Shown here one piece after another: positions 44,910 through 54,583 of a stretch of 64,000 bases of DNA (position 1 is the first letter of the stretch; the number at the start of each line of letters is the position of its first letter). Where the stretch lies: NCBI RefSeq assembly GCF_002251085.2, contig NZ_NOJZ02000008.1, positions 54,130 to 118,129 on the forward strand, in the 5' to 3' direction. This DNA comes from Romboutsia maritimum (lineage in GTDB: Bacteria; Bacillota; Clostridia; Peptostreptococcales; Peptostreptococcaceae). The translations under genes and the position numbers were made by a program. The notes beneath the pieces were generated by a model. That model had not been told where the DNA came from, searched no databases, and saw nothing but the letters and a program-made list of their open reading frames with translations.

Positions 44910-46139
44910 TTAAAAACACTTTTTACAAGGAACATATCCTTTGTTTTGTGCTTCACTTTCACTCATTGGAATTGCTCCTTCCATTTTATGAGCTGTTGGT
45001 GATGAATGATATTTATTTGATTTAGATTTTCCACCATTAGCATAAACTGTATTTGTATTTTGTACCTCTTCTGATTGTGGCTGTGATTTAGGCTCAGCTA
45101 CTACAGCAACATTCTTTGATGACGAATAACTTCTGCTACTATTTTTTGATGAATCAGCGCTATCCTTTCCTGGTTTATAGTCTCCTTTTTTACAATTCAC
45201 TGCTAATCCATTACCTGTGGATTTAAATATTATATTTCCACACTCATCACTTCTATGAACTTCTATATTATTAGATTTTAAAGTATCCATAGTTTCTATA
45301 TGTGGGTGACCATATTTATTATTTTCTCCTACTAATATAACTGCATATTTTGGACTTATCTTATTTATAAAGCTTAAAGTTGAGCCACTATGTGATCCAT
45401 GATGTCCTATTTTAATTAAATCTACTTTTCCAGGATTTATTTTGCTTTCTATTTCTGCTTCTGCATCTCCCATTAATAAAACTTTATCTTTTCCATTTGT
45501 ATATAATAATACTATAGAATTATTATTAAGATCCTTTTCATTTGCTACAGATAAAACTTTAAACGTTGAAGTTCCTAATTCAAATTCACTGTTTAAAAGT
45601 GGAACACTTGGATACAATCCTTTGTTAGCCATAGCATTTATAAAGTCTGAATAAGTTTTATTATCTGCATCTCCATTACTTACATATACGTTTTTTACTG
45701 CTATAGAATTTACTACTGCATCAAGTCCACCTATATGATCTGCATGTGGATGTGTTGCAAATACATATTCTAATTCACTAACACCATTATCTTTTAGATA
45801 TGATACTACTCTACCTTCGTCATCATTATCCCCACCATCTATTAAAGCCGCTTTATTTCCTTGTTTTATAAGTATAGCATCACTATTACCTGTATTTATA
45901 AAATGCAGCTCTGCTTCTTTAGTCTGTACTATGTTAGCAGTTTTTTCACCACTACCATCTTTAGTTGTATTTTGTTTAGTGTCTTTTTGTTGGTGTGTTG
46001 TTGTAGTTTCTTGCGTATTTTCTACTTTACTCTTCATTTCTAAAGTATTTTTATCTTGACATGCAGTACATAAAATTAAGAATACTACAACTGCCAAAAT
46101 AACAGTAAAATTTTTAGGTCTAAATATTGATTTTTTCAT
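44910..46139 (-). CDS. Secreted lipoprotein with metallo-beta-lactamase (ComEC-like) domain
   Basis: The 409-aa protein has a lipoprotein signal (KNFTVILAVVVFLILCTAC, Cys about 27), a Thr/Gln-rich linker and an MBL domain with ATHPHADHIGG (metal ligands), HHGSHSGST and GHPHIE. The order is that of the ComEC C-terminal nuclease-like domain and stand-alone relatives. A Ser-rich linker leads to a short C-terminal module with YVPCKKCF, like the Ada metal-binding knuckle found after such domains. It would act outside the cell, anchored at the membrane. Substrate may be nucleic acid or nucleotide; this is inferred. Confidence 0.8.
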   Translation of the reverse strand: MKKSIFRPKNFTVILAVVVFLILCTACQDKNTLEMKSKVENTQETTTTHQQKDTKQNTTKDGSGEKTANIVQTKEAELHFINTGNSDAILIKQGNKAALIDGGDNDDEGRVVSYLKDNGVSELEYVFATHPHADHIGGLDAVVNSIAVKNVYVSNGDADNKTYSDFINAMANKGLYPSVPLLNSEFELGTSTFKVLSVANEKDLNNNSIVLLYTNGKDKVLLMGDAEAEIESKINPGKVDLIKIGHHGSHSGSTLSFINKISPKYAVILVGENNKYGHPHIETMDTLKSNNIEVHRSDECGNIIFKSTGNGLAVNCKKGDYKPGKDSADSSKNSSRSYSSSKNVAVVAEPKSQPQSEEVQNTNTVYANGGKSKSNKYHSSPTAHKMEGAIPMSESEAQNKGYVPCKKCF

Positions 46140-46299
46140 TTCTTATCCCCCATTAATGTCTAATATAATTATAACATTAATATTATACATTAAAAAACGG
46201 GATATTTTATGATATCATATCAAAATATGTTGTTTTTACTACATTCTTAAATCTAATCATTTATTATTTCACCTAAGTTTATACTACATGCTATTAATG

Positions 46300-46356
46300 G
46301 AATAACCCCTTAAACTAGACACAAAACTTGTGAAATCTAATTTAAGGGGTTATTTT
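46300..46356 (-). terminator. Terminator after the YARHG gene
   Basis: AATAACCCCTTAAA and TTTAAGGGGTTATT pair over 14 bases with a T run on either side. Confidence 0.85.
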
Positions 46357-46382
46357 TGTAATAAATTTTCTATTACTTATTT

Positions 46383-46877
46383 TTAACTTCTTTCTAATTT
46401 CTTAATTAAATTTATATTTTTTTCTTCATATTTATTTAACTGTTGTGAATCTCCTTTAAAACTTTCATCAACTTTATACCATTGTTTTGCACTAAAATAA
46501 GTTTTATATGGCTCATTTTCAAATATATATCCATGTCTAGCAAATATCTCATTTCTTATAAGTGCTAGTTTAGGTTTAGTGTGCTTACTTAATTCACCTT
46601 CTGTTAAATATCTTTTATCACTATCTTGAATTATAAAATCACCTACTATAGCTTCTTGTTTTTTTTCAGGTTGCTTTTTTTCAGGTTGCTTTTTTTCCTC
46701 TTTTACTTTAGTAACTTTTTGTACTGGCTTAGATTCTTTTTTATTTTCACTTAACTCAACATAAGCCACACCACTTAAAAATCCACATACCATACATATA
46801 ACTAAGAATATTTTAAATTTCTTAGATTTTTTAGATTTAGAATTATACTTATGTTTTTTTTCTAATGTTTTTTTCAA
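46383..46877 (-). CDS. YARHG-domain membrane protein, 164 aa
   Basis: The protein has a basic N-terminus, one membrane helix (KIFLVICMVCGFLSGVAYV, about 26-44), a Lys/Pro/Gln-rich linker with the perfect repeat KKQPE twice, and a C-terminal YARHG domain: LTEGELSKHTKPKLALIRNEIFARHGYIF then WYKVDESF. The domain is extracellular and of unknown role in clostridia. Its own promoter and terminator make it monocistronic. Confidence 0.85.
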   Translation of the reverse strand: MKKTLEKKHKYNSKSKKSKKFKIFLVICMVCGFLSGVAYVELSENKKESKPVQKVTKVKEEKKQPEKKQPEKKQEAIVGDFIIQDSDKRYLTEGELSKHTKPKLALIRNEIFARHGYIFENEPYKTYFSAKQWYKVDESFKGDSQQLNKYEEKNINLIKKLERS

Positions 46878-47004
46878 ATTTTTATCTCCCTATTTAATCA
46901 ATTCTTTATATTTCTTAAATTTTCATTATTAACTATATATTATAATATTATCAAAATTTATCCAAATTGAGAACATATATAGTGAATTTCAGTATTTTAT
47001 GTAA

Positions 47005-47042
47005 AAAAATAAGAGATTTTACTCTCTCATTTTTTATATTAG
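47005..47042 (-). terminator. Terminator after the dipeptide epimerase gene
   Basis: TGAGAGA and TCTCTTA pair on the minus strand with a short loop and are followed by TTTTTTT. Confidence 0.65.
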
Positions 47043-47073
47043 TCTTACCAAATCAGCTTTCTATAATATTCTA

Positions 47074-48162
47074 TTAAATATATATTAAACCATCAATAGA
47101 TTTAACTCCAAAACCAGGTTCATTAGAAACACTTATATTACGATTATCAAATATTACCCCACCATTTACAGGGTCCTTACTACAAAGCACAGGTCCATCT
47201 AAATCAATTTTAGTTATAATACTCTTAGCACATGCTAAATGAACTGCTGCATTAACACTAACCTTGGCTTCTAACATACATCCTATCATACATTCAACTC
47301 CATAAATTTGTGCTAATGAACAAATTTTTAATGCATTGTATATACCACCAGTTTTCATAAGTTTTATATTTATAAAATCTGCTGCCCTATTTTGTAATAT
47401 ATTAAGTGCATCTCTAGGAGAAAATATACTTTCATCAGCTAAAACTGGTATAGAAATATTATCTGTTACAAACTTTAAACCTTCTATATCATGTGCTATA
47501 ACTGGTTGTTCTACAAATTCAATATTAAGTCCCTCATCTTCCATACTTCTTAAAATCTTAACAGCTTCTTTTGGTTTCCATCCTTGATTAGCATCTATTC
47601 TTAAATTAATATCGTATCCTACTGCTTTTCTTATAGCTTTTATTCTTTCTAAATCTTTATAACTATCTTTTCCTACTTTTATTTTTAAAGTGTCATATCC
47701 TCTATTTATAGCGTCTAAACTATCTTTTGCCATTTCTTCTGGTTCATTTACACTTATTGTTATGTCTGTTGTTATTTCTTTTCTATATCCACCTAGCAAC
47801 TTGTATACAGGTGCATTATACAATTGACCATATAAATCATATATAGCTATATCTACAGCAGCTTTTGCACTTGTATTTTTAAGTACACAAGTATTTAAAC
47901 TAATTAATATTTCTTCTAAGTTTTCTATATCCATTCCTATAATTGTTTTTTTTATATGGTCTTCTATTGCTCCAATTATTGCTTTTGTTGTATCACCTGT
48001 TATTACTCCTGTAGGTGCTGCTTCTCCATATCCTATATTTCCTGTATCTGTTTTAATTTCTACGATAATATCTTCTACACTATTTACTGTTCTTAAAGCA
48101 GTTTTAAAAGGTGTTCTAAGTGGAACAGAAATTTTACCTATATTAATTTCAGTTATTTTCAT
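47074..48162 (-). CDS. Dipeptide epimerase (enolase superfamily)
   Basis: The 362-aa protein interconverts L-Ala-D-Glu and L-Ala-L-Glu type dipeptides. Signatures are the capping domain with GYGEAAP, KIKVG (Lys base), LRIDANQGW (Asp ligand), FVEQPV (Glu ligand), ADES and the second Lys in KLMKTGG, then MIGCMLE. It is the last gene of a three-gene set with a dipeptidase and a membrane protein. The set is likely for peptidoglycan-derived dipeptides. Confidence 0.9.
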   Translation of the reverse strand: MKITEINIGKISVPLRTPFKTALRTVNSVEDIIVEIKTDTGNIGYGEAAPTGVITGDTTKAIIGAIEDHIKKTIIGMDIENLEEILISLNTCVLKNTSAKAAVDIAIYDLYGQLYNAPVYKLLGGYRKEITTDITISVNEPEEMAKDSLDAINRGYDTLKIKVGKDSYKDLERIKAIRKAVGYDINLRIDANQGWKPKEAVKILRSMEDEGLNIEFVEQPVIAHDIEGLKFVTDNISIPVLADESIFSPRDALNILQNRAADFINIKLMKTGGIYNALKICSLAQIYGVECMIGCMLEAKVSVNAAVHLACAKSIITKIDLDGPVLCSKDPVNGGVIFDNRNISVSNEPGFGVKSIDGLIYI

Positions 48163-48189
48163 TAAAATCCCTCCCTTATAAATCCTTAT

Positions 48190-49350
48190 CTATATAATAC
48201 AAAGTATTCTTCCTACTAAAAGTCCACCTCCAGTTCCTATTATATAACCCAAAAGTGCCATAAGTACACCAATTGGAACCAATGATTCACTATATGCTCC
48301 TGCTAATATTGGAGCTGATGCAACTCCACCTATATTAGCAAGACTTGCAACTCCACAAGTAAATAAGTCAAGTTTAAATAATTTGGCTACTATTGTTAAT
48401 ATAATAAAATGTATACCTAATATGAAAAATCCTGAAATTATATAAATTGGGGCTTGAGTAAGTTCTGCAAAATTCGCTCTAGATGCTATAAGTGCAACTA
48501 TTGTATAAAGCATTATATTAGAAATTTGTGAAGAACCTGGTATCTTAGCAATCGGACTTATAGCACAGATTATACCTAGTATTGTAGCTATTACAACAGT
48601 CCAAGTTGTGCCTTGTAAAAATTCTCCTTGTGGACAAACTCCTCCTAAGTATTGAGATACTGCTGAAACTAATAAACTCAATCCAAGTAATACTATCATA
48701 TCTATAAACTCAATTTCTTTTCTCAAACTATCTTTATCTTTTTGTAGTTTATATCCAATTTCATCAATTAATTTTGTGTTGGCTTTAGTCCATTTATTAA
48801 ATCTAGGTGCAAATGAAACTAGCCATAATAAGAACATTACCCATATAGAATAATTTATAGAATCCATAAGAAGTGTATATCCTAGCTTTGAATCAGGTAC
48901 ATTAAGTGCTCCTTGTATTGCAACCATATTACCAGTTCCACCCATCCAGCTTCCAGCAAGAGCAGCAAATGATTTCCATGTATCTACTTCATAATAATTT
49001 TTAAATATCGCATATGTTATTACAAATCCTACTCCTATACTTATTGAAGCTGCAAAAAATCCTATTAGCATCTTTGGACCTAACTTTAATATTTTTCTTA
49101 TATCACATCTTAACAACATTAAAAATATCATAGCTGGCAATAAATTATCTTTAACACCTTTATATACTAGTGTTATGTTTTCTGTTTTTTGCCAAACTCC
49201 AAAAGTAGAAAGCAACATAGCTGTAAAATATAATAAAACTATTGCAGGTATATAATTAAAAAATTTAGATTTACTTTTCTTTTCTATAAATACAAGCATA
49301 CTTGCAAAAAATATTAAAAAAGCTAAATATGTAAATCCATTTGTAATCAT
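48190..49350 (-). CDS. DUF819-family membrane protein
   Basis: A 386-aa polytopic protein (about 10-11 helices) with the DUF819 pattern GSWMGGTGNMVAIQGAL and ASLANIGGVASAPILAGAY. The symmetrical re-entrant-like motifs suggest a transporter, but no substrate is proven. Located between pepV and the epimerase, it may carry muropeptide-derived dipeptides. Confidence 0.88.
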   Translation of the reverse strand: MITNGFTYLAFLIFFASMLVFIEKKSKSKFFNYIPAIVLLYFTAMLLSTFGVWQKTENITLVYKGVKDNLLPAMIFLMLLRCDIRKILKLGPKMLIGFFAASISIGVGFVITYAIFKNYYEVDTWKSFAALAGSWMGGTGNMVAIQGALNVPDSKLGYTLLMDSINYSIWVMFLLWLVSFAPRFNKWTKANTKLIDEIGYKLQKDKDSLRKEIEFIDMIVLLGLSLLVSAVSQYLGGVCPQGEFLQGTTWTVVIATILGIICAISPIAKIPGSSQISNIMLYTIVALIASRANFAELTQAPIYIISGFFILGIHFIILTIVAKLFKLDLFTCGVASLANIGGVASAPILAGAYSESLVPIGVLMALLGYIIGTGGGLLVGRILCII

Positions 49351-49380
49351 ATTTTCCCCCCCTTTTTATATTTTAATTTT

Positions 49381-50760
49381 TTAGTTAGCTAATTCACAAA
49401 TAGCACATACCATTATCTCAATATTTTTTAATAATCCGTTTATATCTATATATTCATTAGGTTTATGCTCTACCATTGGTTCTCCTTTAAATATTGGTCC
49501 AAAGGCAACTATATTAGGCATGCTCTTTGCATAAGTTCCTCCACCTATTGATATTAAATCAGCTTTTTCTCCCATTTGTTCTTCATACACTTTTTGAAGT
49601 TTTTTTATTAATTCACTTTGTGGTGAAACATATAAACTTTTTTTATGTTTTGTATATACTTCTTTAAAATCACCTAACTTCATCTTTTCTCTGAATATAA
49701 AGTTAAAATCCTCATAGTTCTTTGTTACTGGATATCTCATATTAATTGATATGCTTATTTCTTTTTCATTTCCTTGAATTTTTCCTAAGTTCAGTACAAA
49801 TTTTCCAGAAATATCATCTTCTAGGTATATATCCATACTTTCCCCTGTAGTGTCTGTTCCTATATATTTATTCATAAAATTCACAAATTCTTTAACGTCT
49901 TTATTGAAATTTAACTTTTGTAAAAATAACAATAAATGACTTATTGCATTTTTACCTATTTCTGGTGTGCTTCCATGAGCTGAAATTCCATATGATTTTA
50001 CTAAAATCATATTATCGCTTATTTTATCAATTTCTATTTCCTTTATTTCTTTTGACATATCTATAATATTATCTGTTTCAGCATCTAAAACAAGGATTTC
50101 AGCATCTGCATACTCAGGTACTACATTTGGTGCAGTACCTCCTTTTATACTTTTAAGAATGATTTTTTCATCTTGATTTAGATTCTTTTTATATTCACAT
50201 GTTACTATGCCTTTTTCCCCATTTATAATTGGATACTCTGCATCTGGTGTAAATCCAGCTACCGGTAGTTCTTCTTTTTTTTCAATATAATGTTTAACAC
50301 ATTCACTTGAGGTTTCTTCATTTAATCCAAATATTACTCTTACTCTTTTTTTTATTGGTATGTTTAAATCTTTTATTATTTTTAAAGCATACAATGCACC
50401 TATTGTAGGTCCTTTATCGTCTGTAGTTCCTCTTCCATACATTTTTCCATCATGTATTTCTCCTTCATATGGAGGGTATTTCCATCCTTTACCTTCTGGA
50501 ACTACATCTAAATGCCCAAGAACAGCTACCATTTCATCTCCCTTGCCATACTCTGCATATCCAATTTTATCATCTAGATTTACAGTTTTAAACCCAAAAT
50601 CCTCAGAGAGATTTAAACAATAATTTAATGCTTCTTGTATTCCTAAACCAAAAGGTGTTCCTCCCTCACCTCTATTTTCTACACTCCTTATTTTTATGCA
50701 TTCTTTTAGTGACTGAATTATCTCTTCTTTCATTTCTAATATTTTTTTATTAACATCCAT
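49381..50760 (-). CDS. pepV: PepV-type dipeptidase (M20 family)
   Basis: A 459-aa zinc dipeptidase of the PepV type. Metal ligands are visible in VLGHLDVVPEG (His), YGRGTTDDKGPT (bridging Asp) and GLNEETSSEC (catalytic Glu-Glu). The start at 50760 has AAGGAGG; a longer frame of 12 codons has none. It heads the operon and would hydrolyse dipeptides that the epimerase converts. Confidence 0.9.
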   Translation of the reverse strand: MDVNKKILEMKEEIIQSLKECIKIRSVENRGEGGTPFGLGIQEALNYCLNLSEDFGFKTVNLDDKIGYAEYGKGDEMVAVLGHLDVVPEGKGWKYPPYEGEIHDGKMYGRGTTDDKGPTIGALYALKIIKDLNIPIKKRVRVIFGLNEETSSECVKHYIEKKEELPVAGFTPDAEYPIINGEKGIVTCEYKKNLNQDEKIILKSIKGGTAPNVVPEYADAEILVLDAETDNIIDMSKEIKEIEIDKISDNMILVKSYGISAHGSTPEIGKNAISHLLLFLQKLNFNKDVKEFVNFMNKYIGTDTTGESMDIYLEDDISGKFVLNLGKIQGNEKEISISINMRYPVTKNYEDFNFIFREKMKLGDFKEVYTKHKKSLYVSPQSELIKKLQKVYEEQMGEKADLISIGGGTYAKSMPNIVAFGPIFKGEPMVEHKPNEYIDINGLLKNIEIMVCAICELAN

Positions 50761-50815
50761 TTTATTCCTCCTTAAAATTTTTAATAATCTATACAAAACT
50801 TAATTCATTGTATCT

Positions 50816-50860
50816 AAAAAAGCCCAATAAATGAAAGTTATTTAATGGACTTTGATTATG
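50816..50860 (-). terminator. Probable terminator after rubrerythrin
   Basis: AAGTCCATTAAAT and ATTTATTGGGCTT form an imperfect stem on the minus strand, followed by TTTTTT. Confidence 0.5.
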
Positions 50861-50961
50861 TTTATACTTTATAAGTATACATTAGTTAATTTCAAAAAAT
50901 TTTTCAATCTTATTGAAACATAGCATTTTTATATTATATTTAATTTTTTATATTTTAATGA

Positions 50962-51498
50962 CTAGAATTTATCCGCTTTTATTTCAAAATAAGCTTTTGG
51001 ATGAGCACATACTGGACATACTTCTAATGCTTTTGTTCCTATATGTATATGTCCACAGTTCATACATCTCCATTCTACCTTCTCTTGTTTTTGGAATACA
51101 TTTTCTTCTTGTACTGTTTTAAGAAGTTCTAAGTATCTTTCTTCATGTTGCTTTTCTATTTTCCCAACTTCTCTAAGTAAAAATGCTATCTCTTTTAACC
51201 CTTCTTCTTCTGCATCTTTTGCAAATTTTTCATACATATCAGTCCACTCATAGTTTTCACCATTTGCAGCATCTTTTAAATTTACTTCTGTTGTTGGTAC
51301 TCCATCATGTAATAATTTAAACCACATTTTTGCATGTGCCATTTCATTATGTGCTGTTTCTTCAAATACAGCTGCTATTTTGTTATAGCCTTCTTTTTTA
51401 GCTTGTGATGCATAGTATGTATATTTATTTCTAGCTTGAGATTCCCCTGCAAAAGCAGCCTTTAAGTTTTCTTCTGTTTTAGTTCCCTTTAAGTTCAT
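50962..51498 (-). CDS. rbr: Rubrerythrin
   Basis: A 178-aa non-heme diiron peroxidase for oxidative stress in anaerobes. The ferritin-like part keeps [11 protein letters not shown] and [15 protein letters not shown], with the second Glu in [14 protein letters not shown]. The C-terminal rubredoxin-like domain has [10 protein letters not shown] and CPVCAHP. The start at 51498 has GGGGG upstream; a GTG/ATG five codons earlier lies within it. Confidence 0.96.
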   Translation of the reverse strand: MNLKGTKTEENLKAAFAGESQARNKYTYYASQAKKEGYNKIAAVFEETAHNEMAHAKMWFKLLHDGVPTTEVNLKDAANGENYEWTDMYEKFAKDAEEEGLKEIAFLLREVGKIEKQHEERYLELLKTVQEENVFQKQEKVEWRCMNCGHIHIGTKALEVCPVCAHPKAYFEIKADKF

Positions 51499-51714
51499 TT
51501 TATTTACCCCCATTTAATTTGATTTTTTTTTCAATTATTTATAAGTTTTATCTTTATATGTTATATTTTAATTTCATTTATATTACCAATTTATTCCCAT
51601 TTTATTATTTTGTCAAACTATTTTTTAAACAAATACATTAGTAAGAAACATTTTTAATTCATAAAATTGGGTACTAAAAAAGAACTGCCTAAAGAATATA
51701 ATAATTTTGTGAAA

Positions 51715-51835
51715 TAACCTAATAAATAGCTGAAATATAAGTTTCACCGACATTTGCAGTCGTGTTTTTTGCCTGCACGGAGGAAAACTTATATTTAGCC
51801 TAAGCGATAGGTTAACCCAAAATTGTATTTTAAGA
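51715..51835. repeat. Dispersed dyad repeat, copy 3, nested in a terminator-like dyad
   Basis: GCTGAAATATAAGTTT ... AAACTTATATTTAGCC with a core TTGCAG..GCCTGC and outer CCTA/TAGG arms. It matches the reverse complement of copy 1 across the whole length. Outside it, AAAAAAGAACTGCCTAAA (51676-) and TTTTAAGACAATCCTTTTTT (51831-) can pair across the element. Confidence 0.75.
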
Positions 51836-51850
51836 CAATCCTTTTTTTAA

Positions 51851-52891
51851 TTAAGGTATATATACAAATCGTTGTAAAATAGCTAATATTACACCTAAAA
51901 TTAATAATAAACAAACAACAATTATATGTCTCTTTTTATTCATTACACAAATAGCAATATATTCTCTAATTATCGCATTTGGAATAAAATAAAGTGCTGT
52001 TTTAGATCCAATTCCTTCACTTTTAAGATTTGCAATTCTTGCATAAATACCAGCTCTAAATAAGTGATAGTTATTTGTTACAAATATACTATTATGTTTA
52101 TTTGGCATTAATTCATCCATTATATTTTTAGAAAAAGTCATATTTTGAAGTGTACTAACAGATTTATCTTCTAAAATAGTATCACTAGGATTTACTCCTT
52201 TTTCTATTGCATATCTTTGCATGCCTAAAGCTTCTGGTATTTTTTCATCAGAGCCTTGACCTCCTGAGAAAATAATTTTTGGAGGTTTCGTAACTTCAGC
52301 TTGTTTATTATAGAACTCAATAGCTTTATTGATACGACTCGCCAATAACGGAGGAACCTTATCGCCAATTAATCTACTTCCTAAAACAATGATGAAATCT
52401 TGGTCTAATTTTGGACGATTAAATTGATAAATCAATGAAATCATCAAGAAGTTAAAGACATCAAATAAGAAATAAAGTTCTATTATACCAAATATACTAA
52501 AAAATGCCCCTACTTCAGGAGAGAAGAATCTTTGAGGATTAATAATAGATAAAATAACATGAACTATAAGTGCTATTGCTAAAAATAAAGTTAATAAATT
52601 AGCAGTTGTTCGACTTTCTCTTTTCATTACAATTTTAGCATTTATAAATAATGCAACAATTAAGGCGTAAATACCAAGTGAAAGCATTATTAAGATTGGT
52701 AAAAGTAAAACAACTCCTAAAATCATAAAAAATACATTTCCTGTTGAAAATAATATAAACAATATTGTACCCATAAGTGAAGCTAAAAAGATGTTAAATA
52801 ATAATCCATTAATAAGCTTTGTCTTATCACGTAAATAAGAAATTAAAAAAATAGCTAATAAAACTGCTGTTAAAACTAGGAGAAAACCCAT
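51851..52891 (-). CDS. YdcF-family membrane protein
   Basis: A 346-aa protein. Its N-terminal half has four to five hydrophobic helices. The C-terminal half is a YdcF/DUF218 domain: DFIIVLGSRLIGDKVPPLLASRINKAIEFYN, FSGGQGSDEKIPEALGMQRYAIEKGV and VTNNYHLFRAGIYA, with a final C-terminal helix. YdcF proteins bind SAM in one case, but the role is undefined. The gene has more CGN arginine codons than its neighbours, a mild sign of transfer. Confidence 0.85.
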   Translation of the reverse strand: MGFLLVLTAVLLAIFLISYLRDKTKLINGLLFNIFLASLMGTILFILFSTGNVFFMILGVVLLLPILIMLSLGIYALIVALFINAKIVMKRESRTTANLLTLFLAIALIVHVILSIINPQRFFSPEVGAFFSIFGIIELYFLFDVFNFLMISLIYQFNRPKLDQDFIIVLGSRLIGDKVPPLLASRINKAIEFYNKQAEVTKPPKIIFSGGQGSDEKIPEALGMQRYAIEKGVNPSDTILEDKSVSTLQNMTFSKNIMDELMPNKHNSIFVTNNYHLFRAGIYARIANLKSEGIGSKTALYFIPNAIIREYIAICVMNKKRHIIVVCLLLILGVILAILQRFVYIP

Positions 52892-53049
52892 AATACACCT
52901 CTATTTAAAATAAAATTTTTAAGTTTATTTTATTATACCAAAAAATTACTATAAATTTTAATTTTTTGTCTTATTATCTGTAAAAATTCACATTTTGCTT
53001 ATTTGATATAATTTTTATAATAATTAAGAAAAGGGTCTATCTTAAAAAC

Positions 53050-53125
53050 ATAAGAATTTTGTGAAATAACCCAGTGAATAGCTGAAACATAAAAACTTAT
53101 ATTCAGCCATTCGCTGGGTTAATAA
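53050..53125. repeat. Dispersed dyad repeat, copy 4 (short form)
   Basis: AACCCAGTGAATAGCTGAA and TTCAGCCATTCGCTGGGTT form a near-perfect inverted repeat around ACATAAAAACTTATA. The outer arms match copies 1 and 3, but the GCAGGC core is gone. Confidence 0.7.
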
Positions 53126-53130
53126 CAAAA

Positions 53131-53418
53131 TTACTTTGTATGTAATTTACTTATTTGTGCTAAACATTTATCACATATTTTTCTCTCTCTAAATGTTTGC
53201 ATTGTATTTTCCTCATTCTCTTTAAGTCCACATATATTACAGCTGTTTTCTACAGTAACTGGAGTTACTAATATACCACCTTCAACACTTTGAATAGAAA
53301 CATACGATCCTATACAAATATCTAATGATACTCTTAATTCTTTAGGTATAACTATTCTTCCTAAATCATCAACTCCTCTTATTATTCCTTCTTGTGCTTT
53401 CAAATTATTTTTATTCAT
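53131..53418 (-). CDS. AbrB-family transition-state type regulator with zinc knuckle
   Basis: A 95-aa protein. Residues about 9-52 are a swapped-hairpin AbrB domain (GIIRGVDDLGRIVIPKELRVSLDI) and the C-terminus has CNICG and CDKC that could bind zinc. AbrB/SpoVT-type proteins control transition from growth to stationary phase. GGAG upstream of the ATG at 53418. It stands alone. Confidence 0.88.
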   Translation of the reverse strand: MNKNNLKAQEGIIRGVDDLGRIVIPKELRVSLDICIGSYVSIQSVEGGILVTPVTVENSCNICGLKENEENTMQTFRERKICDKCLAQISKLHTK

Positions 53419-53527
53419 ATATAAAATACTCCTTTATTTTTTTAATTAGTTAAATTTCACAAAATTATCATACCATTTATGTCATTTTTTGTAAAATGCT
53501 TCAATAAAAGATTATTTAAAATAAAAA

Positions 53528-54511
53528 TTAATTTTTATTCTTATCTAAACATTTCTCAGGATTAATATATATAATTTCCCATTTTCCATTCTTATTTTTC
53601 TTATAATCAGCTATTTTTATATCTACTCCATTAGTCAACTGATAAAAAAGAACATAGTACTCATTATTATACTTGTCCTTAAAATAGACCTTCTTTTCAT
53701 ATCCGTCTTTTTTAACTTCTAAATCTCCATTTACTAATGAACACCATTCTTTATATTTAATCTCAACAAAATATTTAGCATCATAAGACCAACCATGATA
53801 TGGTGCACATAAATAATTTTCTGGAGCATATTGCATATCCTTAATTTTATACATTCCATTTTCTTCTTCTAAATAAATGTATCCATAATAATATGCAAAT
53901 ACGCCTTTATTTTCATTTGTTCCTTCTATAACTTCTAATTCCACAAAATACTTTATGCTATTAGGATTATCTTTATCTGGTTCTACTTTATTTAATTTAA
54001 TTAAATTTATATGTAACTTATTTTCAAATGATTTTAAGTATTCATTATAAGAAATTTGTTTTTTATAAGAATTTGATAAAAAATTATAGGCAACAGGATA
54101 AGGTCCCTTAGCATCTCCCAATGTCCCACATCCAGTTTGTGTTTCATCATTTGGATTTGCTGCGTCTCTTAATACAATAAAATAATTAATTATAGTATCT
54201 TGTGGTGTTTTTAAAAGTTCTTTAGGTATATTTATTTCCGAGTAATTTTTACCATACATATCATAAATCGAATTTTCTATTTTACCATTTAATATTGGCA
54301 TATTTGATGGTCTAAAAAATTGTTCAAAAATATAATTTTGCTCACTATTATCCGCTTTTCTATCATTTTCTTTATTATCTTCTATTTTAGTTTCTTTTAT
54401 ATAACTTCCACCTAGTATTAGTTTTTCTGGGTTCTTTTCTTCAGTATAAGATATTGCAGTTGTTCCTACTGCAATCATTATAATTAAAACTATAATTTTT
54501 GTTGTTAACAT
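53528..54511 (-). CDS. Exported protein of unknown function, 327 aa
   Basis: A signal-like hydrophobic segment (TKIIVLIIMIAVGTTAISY) leads to an acidic linker and a C-terminal domain with aromatic motifs: QTGCGTLGDAKGPYPVAYNFL and YLCAPYHGWSYDAKYFVEIKYKEWCS. The domain recalls conserved clostridial exported proteins but I recognise no family. It has three Cys in the mature part. It follows the PolB-type gene by about 70 bases with no terminator, so may be co-transcribed. Confidence 0.7.
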   Translation of the reverse strand: MLTTKIIVLIIMIAVGTTAISYTEEKNPEKLILGGSYIKETKIEDNKENDRKADNSEQNYIFEQFFRPSNMPILNGKIENSIYDMYGKNYSEINIPKELLKTPQDTIINYFIVLRDAANPNDETQTGCGTLGDAKGPYPVAYNFLSNSYKKQISYNEYLKSFENKLHINLIKLNKVEPDKDNPNSIKYFVELEVIEGTNENKGVFAYYYGYIYLEEENGMYKIKDMQYAPENYLCAPYHGWSYDAKYFVEIKYKEWCSLVNGDLEVKKDGYEKKVYFKDKYNNEYYVLFYQLTNGVDIKIADYKKNKNGKWEIIYINPEKCLDKNKN

Positions 54512-54583
54512 AATTTACCCCTTTTTAATTATTAAATATATTTATATATATTCTTTACTAAATACTAAGCATTTATGTTTTTA

